From: Natronosalvus rutilus
Lineage (GTDB): Archaea > Halobacteriota > Halobacteria > Halobacteriales > Natrialbaceae
Length of the DNA: 64,000 nucleotides
Reading direction: 5' to 3'
Assembly (NCBI RefSeq): GCF_024204665.1
Contig: NZ_CP100355.1
Coordinates: forward strand, 1,903,451-1,967,450
In this document: one piece after another, positions 1-8,985 of the stretch
Position numbering within the stretch: the stretch's first letter is position 1
Layout of the letters: each line of letters opens with the position of its first letter
The notes under the pieces: model-generated
Database searches by the model: none
Told to the model about the DNA's origin: nothing
Seen by the model: only the letters and a program-made list of their open reading frames with translations
Translations under genes and position numbers: made by a program

Positions 1-458
1 CAGAGCGGAACCTCGACGTGGGCGGCCACGCTGTCGGAGATGCGGTTACCGGCGATCAAGTACCCCATCAGCGCGAAGACGGCGCCGCTGGCCCCGAGGA
101 CGCCTGCCGTCGAGCCACCGACGAACGAGGCGACTGCCCCCGTCACGAGGATCTGTGAGATACCGGCGAGGGCGCCGGTCACCACGAAGAACGTGTGAAA
201 GCGAAGCCGGGTCGTCGCACGAGCGATCGGCCAACCGAAGACGATCAGCCCGATGCTATTCGAGACGAGGTGACCCACGCCGCCGTGAGCGTAGACACTC
301 GTGACAATCGTCCATGGGTTGGACTCGAGCGGTGGCGCGAGGACGAAGAGGCCGGCCATCAGGCCGAGGCTGAACATCGCTGCGATCCCCTGCAAGACGA
401 ACACGATCGCGAACAGGCCGAGCGTCTCGAGGATCGGGCTCGCGGAGTCAGACGCCAT
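1..458 (-). CDS. Rhomboid family intramembrane serine protease (C-terminus outside window)
   Basis: Rhomboids cleave transmembrane proteins inside the membrane with a Ser-His dyad. The 152 visible residues are strongly hydrophobic. They contain the rhomboid HGGVGHLVSN region (residues 58-67) and the nucleophile motif GASG with Ser124, inside a glycine-rich transmembrane helix. The catalytic His helix lies beyond the left edge, so the gene is cut by the window and not necessarily truncated in the genome. The ATG at 458 starts a short hydrophilic leader followed by a membrane helix. Whether it is an active protease cannot be judged without the missing helix. Substrate unknown. Confidence 0.85.
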   Translation of the reverse strand, partial: MASDSASPILETLGLFAIVFVLQGIAAMFSLGLMAGLFVLAPPLESNPWTIVTSVYAHGGVGHLVSNSIGLIVFGWPIARATTRLRFHTFFVVTGALAGISQILVTGAVASFVGGSTAGVLGASGAVFALMGYLIAGNRISDSVAAHVEVPL

Positions 459-650
459 ACTGTGTGTTCGTCGATCGGACACAAAAGTATGTACCGCGAA
501 TGTGCGCTGCGGGGTTGCGTGACAACTCGGGTTCGCTCCGAGTCTCGGTCATATACCCCAGTGCAGTCGCTCGAGCGTCGAATAAACGAGTGAAAAACGA
601 ATCTCGTGACTCGAGAAGCGAAACTCGAACCCGAGAACGAGAGAACCGCC

Positions 651-959
651 TCAGTCCTCGAGGACGATCTCGATCGAGACGTCGTTCGGCACCTGGATGC
701 GCATGAGCTGTCGGAGTGCGCGTTCGTCGGCGTCCAGATCGATCAGGCGCTTGTGGACGCGCATCTCCCAGTGCTCCCACGTAGCGGTGCCTTCGCCGTC
801 AGGCGACTTTCGCGTTGGCACCTCGAGCGTCTTCGTTGGCAGCGGGATCGGCCCGCTGAGGTTGACGCCGGTGTTGTTCGCAATCTCGCGGACGTCTGCA
901 CAGATGTTGTCCAGATCGTTCGGGTTGGTGCCCGCGAGTCGAACGCGTGCTTGCTGCAT
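651..959 (-). CDS. rps10: 30S ribosomal protein uS10
   Basis: A 102-residue small-subunit ribosomal protein, the usual length for archaeal S10. It shows the [10 protein letters not shown] start, the PIPLPTK loop and the [19 protein letters not shown] block that define the family. It lies directly behind tuf: the tuf stop codon is followed without a gap by this ATG. The two are almost certainly co-transcribed from the promoter upstream of tuf, the arrangement seen at the end of archaeal str-type operons. Confidence 0.97.
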   Translation of the reverse strand: MQQARVRLAGTNPNDLDNICADVREIANNTGVNLSGPIPLPTKTLEVPTRKSPDGEGTATWEHWEMRVHKRLIDLDADERALRQLMRIQVPNDVSIEIVLED

Positions 960-2225
960 TTATTTCTCGTCGACGCTCAGGACCTTGCCGGCGGCGATGG
1001 TCTGACCCATGTCGCGGATGGCGAAGCTCCCGAGTTCGGGGATCTCGCTTGCTGGCTCGATGCTGAGGGGCTTCTGCGGTCGGATCGTGACGACCGCGGC
1101 GTCGCCCGACTGGATGAAGTCGGGGTTCTCCTCGGACACCTCGCCGCTCGAGGGGTCCATCTTCTTGTCGATGGACTCGATCGTGCAGGCGACCTGGCTG
1201 GTGTGAGCGTGGAAGACCGGGGTGTATCCCGCGGTGATCACGCTGGGGTGCTGCATGACGATGATCTGGGCCTGGAAGGTCTCAGCGACCGTCGGCGGGT
1301 CGTCGGCGGGGCCACAGACGTCACCGCGGCGGATGTCGTCCTTGCCGATGCCGCGGACGTTGAATCCGACGTTGTCGCCGGGGCCGGCCTGAGGCACTTC
1401 TTCGTGGTGCATTTCGATCGTCTTCACTTCGCCGCCCACGTCGCTGGGCTGGAAGGAGACGTTGTCGCCGACGTTCATCGTCCCGGTCTCGAGGCGTCCA
1501 ACGGGGACGGTCCCGATACCGGAGATGGTGTAGACGTCCTGGATGGGGAGACGCAGCGGTGCGTCCGATGCCTCGTCAGCCTCGGGCAGGTCGTTGAGAG
1601 ACTCGAGGAGGGTACGGCCGTCGTACCAGGGCGTGTTGTCGGAGGACTCCGCGATGTTGTCGCCCTCGAAGGCCGAGATCGGGATGAACGAGTCGTCCGA
1701 GACCTGGAACTGGACCTGGTTGAGGAGCTTGTTGACCTCGTCGACGACTTCCTTGTAGGAGTCTTCGGAGTAGTCGACGACGTCCATCTTGTTGATGCCG
1801 ATGATGAGCTCGTTGATACCGAGCGTACGGGCCAGGAAGACGTGCTCCTGGGTCTGGGGCGCGACACCGTCGTCGGCGGCGACGACGAGGACGGCGTTGT
1901 CGGCCTGGGAGGCGCCCGTGATCATGTTCTTGACGAAGTCACGGTGACCAGGACAGTCGACGATGGTGAAGTAGTACTTCTCCGTGTCGAACTCCTGGTG
2001 GGCGATGTCGATGGTGACACCGCGCTCTCGCTCCTCGGCGAGGTTGTCCATGACGTAGGCGAACTCGAAGCCGCCCTTGCCCTTCTCTTCGGCTTCCTGT
2101 CGGTGCTGCTCGATGACGTGCTCGGGTACGCTTCCTGTCTCGAACAGGAGGCGTCCGACCAGCGTACTCTTTCCGTGGTCGACGTGGCCGATGATGGCCA
2201 GGTTCTGGTGCGGTTTGTCGCTCAT
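960..2225 (-). CDS. tuf: Translation elongation factor 1-alpha
   Basis: The GTPase that delivers aminoacyl-tRNA to the ribosome. At 421 residues it has the standard archaeal EF-1A length. The P-loop GHVDHGKS is near residues 13-20, DCPGH near 92 and NKMD near 146, followed by the two beta-barrel domains. It is the first gene of a tuf-rps10 transcription unit. A TATA-like GATATAA lies about 29 bases upstream of the ATG, so the message probably has little or no leader. Confidence 0.98.
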   Translation of the reverse strand: MSDKPHQNLAIIGHVDHGKSTLVGRLLFETGSVPEHVIEQHRQEAEEKGKGGFEFAYVMDNLAEERERGVTIDIAHQEFDTEKYYFTIVDCPGHRDFVKNMITGASQADNAVLVVAADDGVAPQTQEHVFLARTLGINELIIGINKMDVVDYSEDSYKEVVDEVNKLLNQVQFQVSDDSFIPISAFEGDNIAESSDNTPWYDGRTLLESLNDLPEADEASDAPLRLPIQDVYTISGIGTVPVGRLETGTMNVGDNVSFQPSDVGGEVKTIEMHHEEVPQAGPGDNVGFNVRGIGKDDIRRGDVCGPADDPPTVAETFQAQIIVMQHPSVITAGYTPVFHAHTSQVACTIESIDKKMDPSSGEVSEENPDFIQSGDAAVVTIRPQKPLSIEPASEIPELGSFAIRDMGQTIAAGKVLSVDEK

Positions 2226-2248
2226 TGTTGTAGCTCACGCGCAAAGGC

Positions 2249-2258
2249 GCTTATATCG
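2249..2258 (-). promoter_or_regulatory. TATA box of tuf-rps10
   Basis: Read on the minus strand the sequence is ACCGATATAAG. Its centre is about 29 bases upstream of the tuf ATG, the spacing expected for a leaderless or near-leaderless haloarchaeal transcript. Confidence 0.6.
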
Positions 2259-2453
2259 GTCTCTTTTGGCCGATGCGGTTAAAACCATTTCGAAAGCGTA
2301 TTCGTGCCACCCCGTCGCTTGCTTGCGGTTTGTGAGTGGTGCGCACGCCCTGACGGTGTTCGTTGCTGACCGGACGGTCGCTCACTCGAGCCTGGCGTCA
2401 GTGTGACGAACCACGGGGTGATGGCACAGGACTCCTGGGGCACTCTCGAGTCC

Positions 2454-3398
2454 TCAGAGTCGGCCCACGTCCGAGAGCACCGCAGTCGCCGTCTCCGGGC
2501 CGCCTGCGCCGCGGCCGCTCGAGTAGAGGTCGCCCGCGTGGCGCGTCTGAATCTGGACGATGTTTCGCGTGCCGGAGACGGCCATCGCGCCGTTTTCTGG
2601 GACGAGTCGCGGGCCGACGCGCACCCCCTCCCGGGTCGCCTCCCCGACCAGGCGAATCGTTCGGCCGTCCTCGGCCGCAAGTTCGAGCGCGCTCGGCGGA
2701 ACGTCCTGGATGCCGGTCACGTCGGCGTCCTCGAGGGAGAACCCGCCGTCAGCGAGGACGTTGGCCAGGATGACGCACTTGAGCGCGGCGTCGGTGCCGT
2801 CGACGTCGAACGTCGGGTCTGCCTCCGCGACACCGAGGTCCTGGGCCTCAGCGAGGACGTGCTCGTACTCGAGGCCCTCCGCGGCCATTCGCGTCAGGAT
2901 GAAGTTCGCCGTCCCGTTGAGGACGCCGCGAACAGCGGTAACGGCCTGGGGCGTGCAGTCCTCGATGGTCGAGAGCACCGGAATCGCGCCGCCGACGGCG
3001 GCCTCGAACCGGACCGACCCCGCGCTCTCGCGCTCGAGCGCACGAACGTCCTCGTAGCGCTCGGCAACCGGGCCCTTGTTCGCGAGCACGACGTGTTTGT
3101 CGTCGGCCAGCGTGCGCTCGACGTGGGAGAAGCCGGGTTCGGCCTCGCCGAGGGTTGTCGGGGTCGCCTCGACCAGGACGTCGTAATCGGTCTCGAAGAC
3201 TCGATCCGGATCGCTCGAGCCGAGGGCCTCGTCGCTCGCCGCTCGTTCGAGCGCCGACTCGACGTCGATTTCCTCGTCCTCGTCGGCGACGGCGGCCTGA
3301 CTCGAGTTCGCCAGGGCGACGACTTCGTGTCCGTACTCGCCGGCGAGTTCCGCGACCGAACCGCCGACGGCCCCCGCGCCGAGAATCGCGAGGCGCAT
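2454..3398 (-). CDS. hom: Homoserine dehydrogenase
   Basis: Reduces aspartate semialdehyde to homoserine on the route to threonine and methionine. The 314-residue protein opens with the Rossmann motif GAGAVGG. It continues with the ANKGP segment of the NAD(P)/substrate domain, then the AAVGGAIPV catalytic block and the GTANFILTRM segment typical of the family. It lacks the C-terminal ACT domain found in longer bacterial enzymes. The preceding gene encodes separate ACT domains and its stop overlaps this start by one base (TGATG), so the two are probably translated in a coupled way and may work together. Confidence 0.95.
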   Translation of the reverse strand: MRLAILGAGAVGGSVAELAGEYGHEVVALANSSQAAVADEDEEIDVESALERAASDEALGSSDPDRVFETDYDVLVEATPTTLGEAEPGFSHVERTLADDKHVVLANKGPVAERYEDVRALERESAGSVRFEAAVGGAIPVLSTIEDCTPQAVTAVRGVLNGTANFILTRMAAEGLEYEHVLAEAQDLGVAEADPTFDVDGTDAALKCVILANVLADGGFSLEDADVTGIQDVPPSALELAAEDGRTIRLVGEATREGVRVGPRLVPENGAMAVSGTRNIVQIQTRHAGDLYSSGRGAGGPETATAVLSDVGRL

Positions 3399-4027
3399 CA
3401 GATCTCACCTCCCGACAGCGGCTCGATCAGGCTGAGCCCCTTCTCGTCGGCGAGTGACCGAAGAGCCTCCAGGACGGTCTCGCGTCGACCCGTGTCCACG
3501 GCAAGGCGAAGTCGCGCGCTCGAGATCGCGTCGGTCCCGTCGGGAGCGTTCAGCGAGAGGTCGAGGACGCCGGCGTGGGCTTCGCCTTCGATCCGCGAGA
3601 GCGAATCCGAGAGGTCGGTCTCGACGAGGTGGCCGACGAGCACCACGGTCAGTTCTTCACCGTAGCGCTCGGGTCCGGCCTGGATGACGTTGATGCCGGC
3701 CTCGCGCAACCCGTCGACGACGTCGTCAAACCGGGCCGGGACGCACTCGAGGTCGACCTCGACGGGGATGTGACCCCGCGGCGTGATGTTTCCGCGTTCG
3801 TGGTGGATGCTCAGGAGGTTGCCGCCGTGCTCGCTGATCGGCGCCAGTGCCCGGAGGAGTTCGCCTGGTTCGTCGACCAGCTCGAGGCGGACGGTGTAGG
3901 CCTGTCGGCCGCCGTCGGTCTCGGGCGAGTTGTCTTCACCGTCGGCCGCAGCGTCGGTGTCGCCGTCGGCCCCGGAGTCGGCCGCAGTCCCTGTTGTCGA
4001 CGACCCGGAAGCGTACTCGTCACTCAT
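3398..4027 (-). CDS. ACT domain-containing amino-acid-binding regulator
   Basis: About 209 residues. A low-complexity acidic N-terminus (rich in T, A, D, G) is followed by an ACT-type segment with the pattern RLELVDEPGELLRAL and GGNLLSIHHERG, then a more diverged second half. ACT domains bind amino acids and control enzymes of their synthesis. Co-transcription and overlap with hom suggest feedback control of homoserine dehydrogenase (inference). I place the start at 4027 because GGAGGG lies seven bases upstream. The open frame continues back to an ATG at 4054, which has no such site. Confidence 0.85.
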   Translation of the reverse strand: MSDEYASGSSTTGTAADSGADGDTDAAADGEDNSPETDGGRQAYTVRLELVDEPGELLRALAPISEHGGNLLSIHHERGNITPRGHIPVEVDLECVPARFDDVVDGLREAGINVIQAGPERYGEELTVVLVGHLVETDLSDSLSRIEGEAHAGVLDLSLNAPDGTDAISSARLRLAVDTGRRETVLEALRSLADEKGLSLIEPLSGGEI

Positions 4028-4034
4028 CGACGAT

Positions 4035-4040
4035 CCCTCC
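4035..4040 (-). promoter_or_regulatory. Ribosome binding site choosing the ACT gene start
   Basis: GGAGGG on the minus strand, seven bases before the ATG at 4027. It favours this start over the in-frame ATG nine codons upstream. Confidence 0.6.
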
Positions 4041-4149
4041 CGACGGTCGTCCACGCGTCGTCATGGCTCCATCTGCGTAACGGGCATAAAAAAGCGTATA
4101 GGCGCCGCCAAAACTGACCGGCGGTGTCAGCAGGTGCCACGGTCAGGCT

Positions 4150-4512
4150 TCAAAAGTGGTCCTTCCCCGGGTTCGAGGACCCCCAGTCGCCGCGTCCGCC
4201 CTCGGTTCGGTCGATGCCCATGATCGACTCGGCCTGGTCGGGTCCGCCGAGACTCTCGCGCGGGTCGGGAACCCGGACGGTGATGTCGGAGATTTCGGGC
4301 CAGGTCAACAATTCGGCCTCGATGTTGCTGGTCGTGATGTCCGCGACCTCACAGCCGGTACAGCCGCCGCCGAGTTCGATGATCACCTCGCCGGTCTCCG
4401 GATCGGCCTCGCGGACGGCGCTCGTCCCGCCGTGCATCTTGATGATCGGCATCTCGCGGGTGAGCCACTGCTCGACGCGCGCTTTCAGTGGCTCGTCGTC
4501 GGCGTCGGTCAT
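4150..4512 (-). CDS. NifU-like C-terminal domain Fe-S protein
   Basis: A 120-residue stand-alone Nfu-type domain. The core reads EVIIELGGGCTGCEVADITT, with the paired cysteines CxxC that hold a transferable 4Fe-4S cluster in this family. An N-terminal EPLKARVEQWL helix precedes it. The acidic, glycine-rich tail after about residue 95 is not part of the domain. It probably serves as a carrier or scaffold that hands clusters to apo-proteins. It is a single gene: its neighbours hom/ACT and the LVIVD protein are functionally unrelated. Confidence 0.88.
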   Translation of the reverse strand: MTDADDEPLKARVEQWLTREMPIIKMHGGTSAVREADPETGEVIIELGGGCTGCEVADITTSNIEAELLTWPEISDITVRVPDPRESLGGPDQAESIMGIDRTEGGRGDWGSSNPGKDHF

Positions 4513-4550
4513 TGGGCGTCCTAGGAAGCCGACCGCCGAAAGGGTTTGGT

Positions 4551-6104
4551 TTACCGGCGACGACGCCAGGCCTCGAGCGCGAGCGTCCCGCCGACGACCC
4601 CCGCTGCGCCCGTGGCGGTGAATCCGGGGGTCGAATCCGATTCGGATTCCTCGGCTCCGGCGTCTGCGTCGGCCGTCTCGTTGTCACCGGGATCGCTTTC
4701 GTTTTCGTCGTTGCCCGTGTCAGTTTCATTTCCGTCGTTGCCGGTGCCGGTTTCATTTCCGTCGGCATCTTCACTGGGATCTCCCGTGTCGCCCTCGAAC
4801 GACGGCGGATCGACCTGTTCGCCGGCCTCGCTCGCGAAGACGTACAGCGCGCCCTCGGTTCCGGCGTTAGGGAGAATCGACGTACTGCTGGCGACGAACG
4901 TCGCCGACGGCTCGAGCACCCGTGCCGTCCAGAAGGCGGCAACGGACGGGTCTCGCCAGGCGGCGATCTCCTCGGGGTCCTCGAGCGTCGAGAGGTCGTA
5001 GAGCTTCACGCCACCACGGTACCACGAGGAGTAGAGGTGGCCGTCGTGAAGTTCGAAGTTGTGCGAGGTCGTCCACTGGCCGGCCTCGTAGGCGCCGTTG
5101 GGCGTCTCCGGCGCGTCGATGGTCGCTGCGTGGACGGGATTTTCGCTGTCGCTGACGTCGTAGAGGTCGATGCCGCCGTGTCGGTCGGCCTCGGGTGCGT
5201 CGGTCACCCAGGCCTCTCGGCCCACCGCGAGGATCGACCCGGTGTCGTCGAGCGCGCCGTAGTGGTCGTTGCCGGGGAGTCCGGTGTAGTAGTCCATCAT
5301 CTCGGCGTCGCTGATCTCGAGTTGCTCCTCGAGCGACGTGTCCGATACGTGTGAAACGTACGTCGGGTCGCTCGGATCGCTCACGTCGACGAGGTAGGTA
5401 CCGGCGTTCCAGAAGGGGAGGACGGCAATATCGTCGTGGACGGTTACGTCGTGAAGGTACCAGAGGAAGTGGTTGGTGACGTCGTCCCATCGCGGCTCGT
5501 GATCGAGCAACGACCACTCACCGAGCAACTCGGGGTCGTCCTCGCTCAGGTCGTAGATTTCGACCGCGTTTGGCCGCCGATTCTGCCCTACCTCGTTGCG
5601 GGGAAGGTAGAGACGGTCTCCCTCGAAAAAGCAGTTGTGGAGGTGATACCCCGTCTCGACGGGATCGCCGATCAGCATCGGATTCGCGGGGTCGTTCACG
5701 TCGTACTGGAGAAAGCCGTGGAATACGTCGGTCCCGCCGGGATTTGCCGGCCCGGGGACGATCAGGCGGTCGCCGCTGACCTCGACGTCGAGGATTTCGG
5801 TGAACGAGCGGTCTTCGTTCTCGACGTCCTCGAGAAGGAATCGGCGGTCGGCCAGCACCTGCGGATCGGCCGGATCGCTCACGTCGACGGTCGCAAAGCC
5901 GTTGACGGTCGCGAGGTAGGCCGTGTCGCGGTCGTCTCCGACGACGACTTCGCACGCTCCGTCTACGGGGACCGATCCCAGGGGTTCGTAGGATTCCTGT
6001 GCTGTCGAGGCGGCGACGGCGGATCCGCTCGAGACGCCAGGGCCGAGGCCGATGCCGACACCACAGGCGCCAGCGACCGATCGAAGGAGGGCTCGTCGTT
6101 GCAT
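4551..6104 (-). CDS. Secreted LVIVD-repeat (beta-propeller) protein with PGF-CTERM tail
   Basis: 517 residues. The N-terminus has twin arginines (MQRRALLRS) followed by a hydrophobic stretch ending at AVA, a likely Tat export signal. Residues about 35-400 contain recurring LVIVD-type units of the form VDVSDPADPQVLAD, which form a predicted propeller. A low-complexity linker of N, E, T, G and D follows. The end carries TPGF, a hydrophobic helix and a run of arginines, which fits a PGF-CTERM archaeosortase signal for lipid anchoring at the cell surface. The ligand is unknown. The gene stands alone between NifU-like and sugar kinase genes. Confidence 0.85.
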   Translation of the reverse strand: MQRRALLRSVAGACGVGIGLGPGVSSGSAVAASTAQESYEPLGSVPVDGACEVVVGDDRDTAYLATVNGFATVDVSDPADPQVLADRRFLLEDVENEDRSFTEILDVEVSGDRLIVPGPANPGGTDVFHGFLQYDVNDPANPMLIGDPVETGYHLHNCFFEGDRLYLPRNEVGQNRRPNAVEIYDLSEDDPELLGEWSLLDHEPRWDDVTNHFLWYLHDVTVHDDIAVLPFWNAGTYLVDVSDPSDPTYVSHVSDTSLEEQLEISDAEMMDYYTGLPGNDHYGALDDTGSILAVGREAWVTDAPEADRHGGIDLYDVSDSENPVHAATIDAPETPNGAYEAGQWTTSHNFELHDGHLYSSWYRGGVKLYDLSTLEDPEEIAAWRDPSVAAFWTARVLEPSATFVASSTSILPNAGTEGALYVFASEAGEQVDPPSFEGDTGDPSEDADGNETGTGNDGNETDTGNDENESDPGDNETADADAGAEESESDSTPGFTATGAAGVVGGTLALEAWRRRR

Positions 6105-6185
6105 ATTCTCAACACGAACCTCGAGTATAAAACATTGTCCGATGCCGGTGGCCCACTGTCCTCGTAGTGGACGCCGCCGGCCCCG

Positions 6186-7163
6186 CTACCCGCGCAGTCG
6201 ACGCCGATCACCGGTCCCCTCGGTCATCGCGCTCGCCAACGCCCCCTCGAGGACGACGTCATCACCGTGTTCGGTGACAGTAATCTCGGGAACGTTCGAC
6301 ATCACCATTTCGGGGACTCGTTCGCGAATGGGGTCAACCACGAGGTCCTCGTTGTGCAAGACGACGGCGCCGCCGAGGGAGACGACCAGCGGCGCATAGG
6401 AGTGAACGATGTTCGTGATGCCGATGACGTTCCAGTGGGCGACCTGTTCGATCGTGTGGTCGGCCAATTCGTCCTGGCCCGCCAGGTCGAAGACGTCCTT
6501 GGCCGTGAAGTCGGGGTCCTCGAGGGGCAGGCTGGTGTCGATCGTCGGATCGTCCTCGGCCAGCAGACGGGCGTACTCGGGGATGTTGTTCCCGGAGCAG
6601 TAGCCCTCCCAGTGGCCCTCCTTGCCACAGCCACAGGTCAGTCGTCCGCGCGGGTCGACGACGCAGTGGCCGACCTCGCCGGCGTTGCCGTCCCAGCCGG
6701 CGATGATCTGCCCGTCACAGCACACCCCCGCGCCAATTCCCGAGGAGATGGTGACGTACACCATGTCGTCGGGGTTCCGGTCGGAGTGGAATCGTTCGCC
6801 GATGACGCCCGCGTTAGTGTCGTTGTGGAGGTAGACCTCTCCGGAGTCGACGAGCACCGAAATCGGGCCCGTTAGTGGGATTCGATCGACCGTGTCCGGA
6901 AAGTTCGCGGGGTCGATCACTGCCCCTTCGGCGAGGTCGAACGGGCCGATCGAGCCGATGCCGACGGCCTCGACCCGCGCTGGTTCGACCCCGGCGTCCG
7001 CGCAGGCTTCCCGCAACGTCGCGAGCACCTTCTCGGTCACGTCGATCCCGGTCGGGCCTCGAGGCGTTCCGTTCTTGCTCGAGCCGACGGTTCGGCCCTC
7101 ACCGTCGCCGACGACCGCACGAACGTTGGTCGCGCCGAGGTCGACGCCCGCGTAGTAGACCAT
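6186..7163 (-). CDS. ROK family sugar kinase (probable glucokinase)
   Basis: 325 residues with the ROK architecture: an N-terminal phosphate motif GVDLGATNVRA, a middle segment GAGVCCDGQIIAGWDGNAGEVGH (shown here in part), and the zinc-binding CGCGKEGHWEGYCSG. It phosphorylates a hexose with ATP; glucose is the likeliest substrate from family membership, but this is not proven by the sequence. The start is set at 7163 (MVYYAGVD), since the nine residues upstream do not fit the family. The promoter carries a TrmB-like palindrome, and two TrmB-family regulators lie upstream, which supports control by sugar availability. Confidence 0.88.
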   Translation of the reverse strand: MVYYAGVDLGATNVRAVVGDGEGRTVGSSKNGTPRGPTGIDVTEKVLATLREACADAGVEPARVEAVGIGSIGPFDLAEGAVIDPANFPDTVDRIPLTGPISVLVDSGEVYLHNDTNAGVIGERFHSDRNPDDMVYVTISSGIGAGVCCDGQIIAGWDGNAGEVGHCVVDPRGRLTCGCGKEGHWEGYCSGNNIPEYARLLAEDDPTIDTSLPLEDPDFTAKDVFDLAGQDELADHTIEQVAHWNVIGITNIVHSYAPLVVSLGGAVVLHNEDLVVDPIRERVPEMVMSNVPEITVTEHGDDVVLEGALASAMTEGTGDRRRLRG

Positions 7164-7190
7164 TCCTATCCGTGCAACCGACGCCCCCAC

Positions 7191-7199
7191 ACTTAACTA
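7191..7199 (-). promoter_or_regulatory. TATA box of the ROK kinase
   Basis: The minus-strand sequence TAGTTAAGT is centred about 32 bases upstream of the ATG at 7163. The TrmB-like palindrome ends about 11 bases further upstream. Confidence 0.5.
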
Positions 7200-7209
7200 C
7201 ATACATCCT

Positions 7210-7225
7210 TACTCGAGGGCGAGTA
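7210..7225. promoter_or_regulatory. Candidate TrmB operator (TACT-N7-GAGTA palindrome)
   Basis: TACTCGAGGGCGAGTA is a perfect inverted repeat with six-base arms (TACTCG / CGAGTA) around AGGG. It matches the TACT-N7/8-GAGTA site described for the TrmB regulator of Halobacterium. It sits just upstream of the TATA element of the sugar kinase gene and near two TrmB-family genes. Confidence 0.6.
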
Positions 7226-7684
7226 CACCACCCAATGCACGTGTCAACACGCGTCTCGAGTCGACCGGCCGAACTAACGAGAGGGTAAATTCGTCATCGT
7301 GTCGGGAGAAAGGTCGTACCCGAGTCACTTCTCGTGTCAATCCTGGATTAGACTTCGTTCGTCCCAGGTGGACGAAAAATCCGGCACCGTCGAATCACTC
7401 ACTGGTTGACGATTTCGATTGTCACAGATGCCACAAGTGGACAACGCGCTACTCAGCGCAAGGGTCGGTAGAAAGCGACATCGGCGTGCCCCATAGTGGT
7501 TGGGCCATAACGGGACACGCCAGTTGTCCATAGCGAGTGTGCCCTCAAGTAGTTTGTGTGATTATCTGAGTGAACAGTGTCTCCTCGCTCGATCCGCCGG
7601 AACGGTTCTAGTCCGAGCGCAGTCTACGACACGAATCCTTTTCCGTCACCGCCGCCAACCGCACACGTTCGGAAAACCGGACTC
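7226..7684. other. Non-coding stretch upstream of the ROK kinase and TrmB-like gene
   Basis: About 460 bases without a credible gene. It separates the divergent sugar kinase and TrmB-family genes. The only structure I see is the first copy (7496-7508) of GTGGTTGGGCCAT, which recurs at 7685-7697 across the TrmB-like start codon. A 64-codon minus-strand frame here has no recognisable features. Confidence 0.4.
7496..7508 (+). repeat. Direct repeat GTGGTTGGGCCAT, copy 1
   Basis: An exact 13-base match to 7685-7697, 189 bases downstream. Copy 2 covers the first bases of the TrmB-like coding region, so it could be an operator pair or a duplicated start region. Confidence 0.45.
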
Positions 7685-7697
7685 GTGGTTGGGCCAT
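7685..7697 (+). repeat. Direct repeat GTGGTTGGGCCAT, copy 2
   Basis: Second copy of the 13-base repeat. Its last two bases are the first two bases of the ATG at 7696. Confidence 0.45.
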
Positions 7698-8517
7698 GAC
7701 ACAGGAAGAACGCATCTCAGAGGCGATTAGTCTGCTGCAGGAACTCGGACTCAAGGAGTACGAAGCGCGCTGTTTTCTGGCGCTCACACAACTGTCCACC
7801 GGCACGGCGAAGGAGATCCACGAAATCTCCGAGGTGCCTCGGACGCGAGTGTACGATGCAATCGGTGTACTCGAGTCACAGGGACTGGTCGAAGTACAGC
7901 ACGCGAGCCCACAGCGGTTTCGAGCCGTGGGAATCGCCGAGGCGACGCGGACGCTCCGCCGGAAGTACGACGCCCGTATCGAATCGCTCGAAACGTCTCT
8001 CCAGACTATCGAACGCCGAAAACTCGAGGAGGACGACACCCAGCTCCAGGAAGTGTGGTCGCTGATGGGAAACGAAGCGATCGAGTCGCGGACGCTCGAC
8101 CTCATCGACGGTGCGGAATCAGAAATCGCGCTGCTCGTCGTCGACGAGGAACTGCTGTCGAAAACGCTGTTCGAGCGCATCGAGGCGGCCCGAGAACGAG
8201 ACCTCTCGATTCTTCTCGGCGGGCAAACGGAGTCGATCACCGCGCAACTCGGGACGGGACTCCCCAACGTCCGCACGTTCGAGACCGGCCTGGACTGGCT
8301 CACCGGACCGGCGGTCGCCCACGAGGTTGCGATCAGCCGGATCCTGCTCGTCGACCGCGAGACGTTGCTGATCGGATCGTACTATCCAGACGCCGACGAC
8401 GGGAAGACGAAAGAGCAGGCGGTGTTCGCGCGCGGTCTCGAGAACGGAATCGTGGTGCTGTTGCGTCGACTGGTGTCGGCGGGATTGCCCCCTTCGAACG
8501 ACCCGGGAAACGCGTAG
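7696..8517 (+). CDS. TrmB family transcriptional regulator
   Basis: 273 residues. The N-terminal TrmB winged helix is clear: LQELGLKEYEARCFLAL, then a recognition region with VPRTRVYDAIGVLE. A coiled segment around residues 95-115 follows, then a C-terminal PLD-like/effector domain with ESEIALLVVDEELL. TrmB proteins are sugar-responsive repressors or activators in archaea. It is paralogous to the gene at 8986-9792 and divergent from the sugar kinase with its TrmB-like palindrome, which makes sugar-metabolism control likely. Target and ligand are not visible in the sequence. Confidence 0.9.
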   Translation: MTQEERISEAISLLQELGLKEYEARCFLALTQLSTGTAKEIHEISEVPRTRVYDAIGVLESQGLVEVQHASPQRFRAVGIAEATRTLRRKYDARIESLETSLQTIERRKLEEDDTQLQEVWSLMGNEAIESRTLDLIDGAESEIALLVVDEELLSKTLFERIEAARERDLSILLGGQTESITAQLGTGLPNVRTFETGLDWLTGPAVAHEVAISRILLVDRETLLIGSYYPDADDGKTKEQAVFARGLENGIVVLLRRLVSAGLPPSNDPGNA

Positions 8518-8592
8518 GCGGATAGGTGAAGTGGTCGGCGATGCTTTCCGTTCGCGGATCGGGAGCAATTCTTGACCACTCGTCGTGCAGCG

Positions 8593-8946
8593 TTACGGTG
8601 ATGAGGGATCGTTCGGTTCTGAGACGATCAGTTCGTCACCGTCGAATCGGACCTGGTAGCGGTCGATCGAAATTGTGACGGCGATCGATTCCGATTTCCG
8701 CTCTCGGACGCGGATATCGAACGCTTCCAGGTCGGCGTGATCGTAGAGCGTCGTCTCGAACACGGTCAGCAACTCGGCTGGGTCGACGCTCTCGACGGTC
8801 GCGAGGGCGTCGATCACGGCGAAACTCGGTGCCGTTGCCGACCAGTCGTACGTCTTCCGGAGACAAACGGCAGCCGATTCTGACACCTGCGCATCCCCCT
8901 CTCGATCACTACTGACCATTTCTCGTCCAACGCGGCCAAACAGCAT
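8593..8946 (-). CDS. HalOD1 (halobacterial output domain) protein
   Basis: 117 residues. The middle and C-terminal part match the HalOD1 family: AVIDALATVESVDPAELLTVFETTLYDHADLEAFD in outline, followed by a beta segment ending in FDGDELIV. HalOD1 occurs alone or as the output domain of haloarchaeal signalling proteins; its molecular role is unknown. A second HalOD1 gene lies at 24804. It sits between two TrmB-family genes, but no functional link can be read from the sequence. Confidence 0.82.
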   Translation of the reverse strand: MLFGRVGREMVSSDREGDAQVSESAAVCLRKTYDWSATAPSFAVIDALATVESVDPAELLTVFETTLYDHADLEAFDIRVRERKSESIAVTISIDRYQVRFDGDELIVSEPNDPSSP

Positions 8947-8985
8947 TAAACTGGTGTGATGATGTGAGTGAATAATTGAACAGGG

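Noticed and set aside
606-2282. Long open frame on the strand opposite tuf
   Set aside because: High GC leaves long antisense frames open. The amino acid content is unlike any protein family and the tuf gene on the other strand is certain.
7337-7531. 64-codon minus-strand frame with a single CxxC
   Set aside because: Only one metal pair, no matching partner, no promoter or ribosome site; composition not typical of an acidic haloarchaeal protein.
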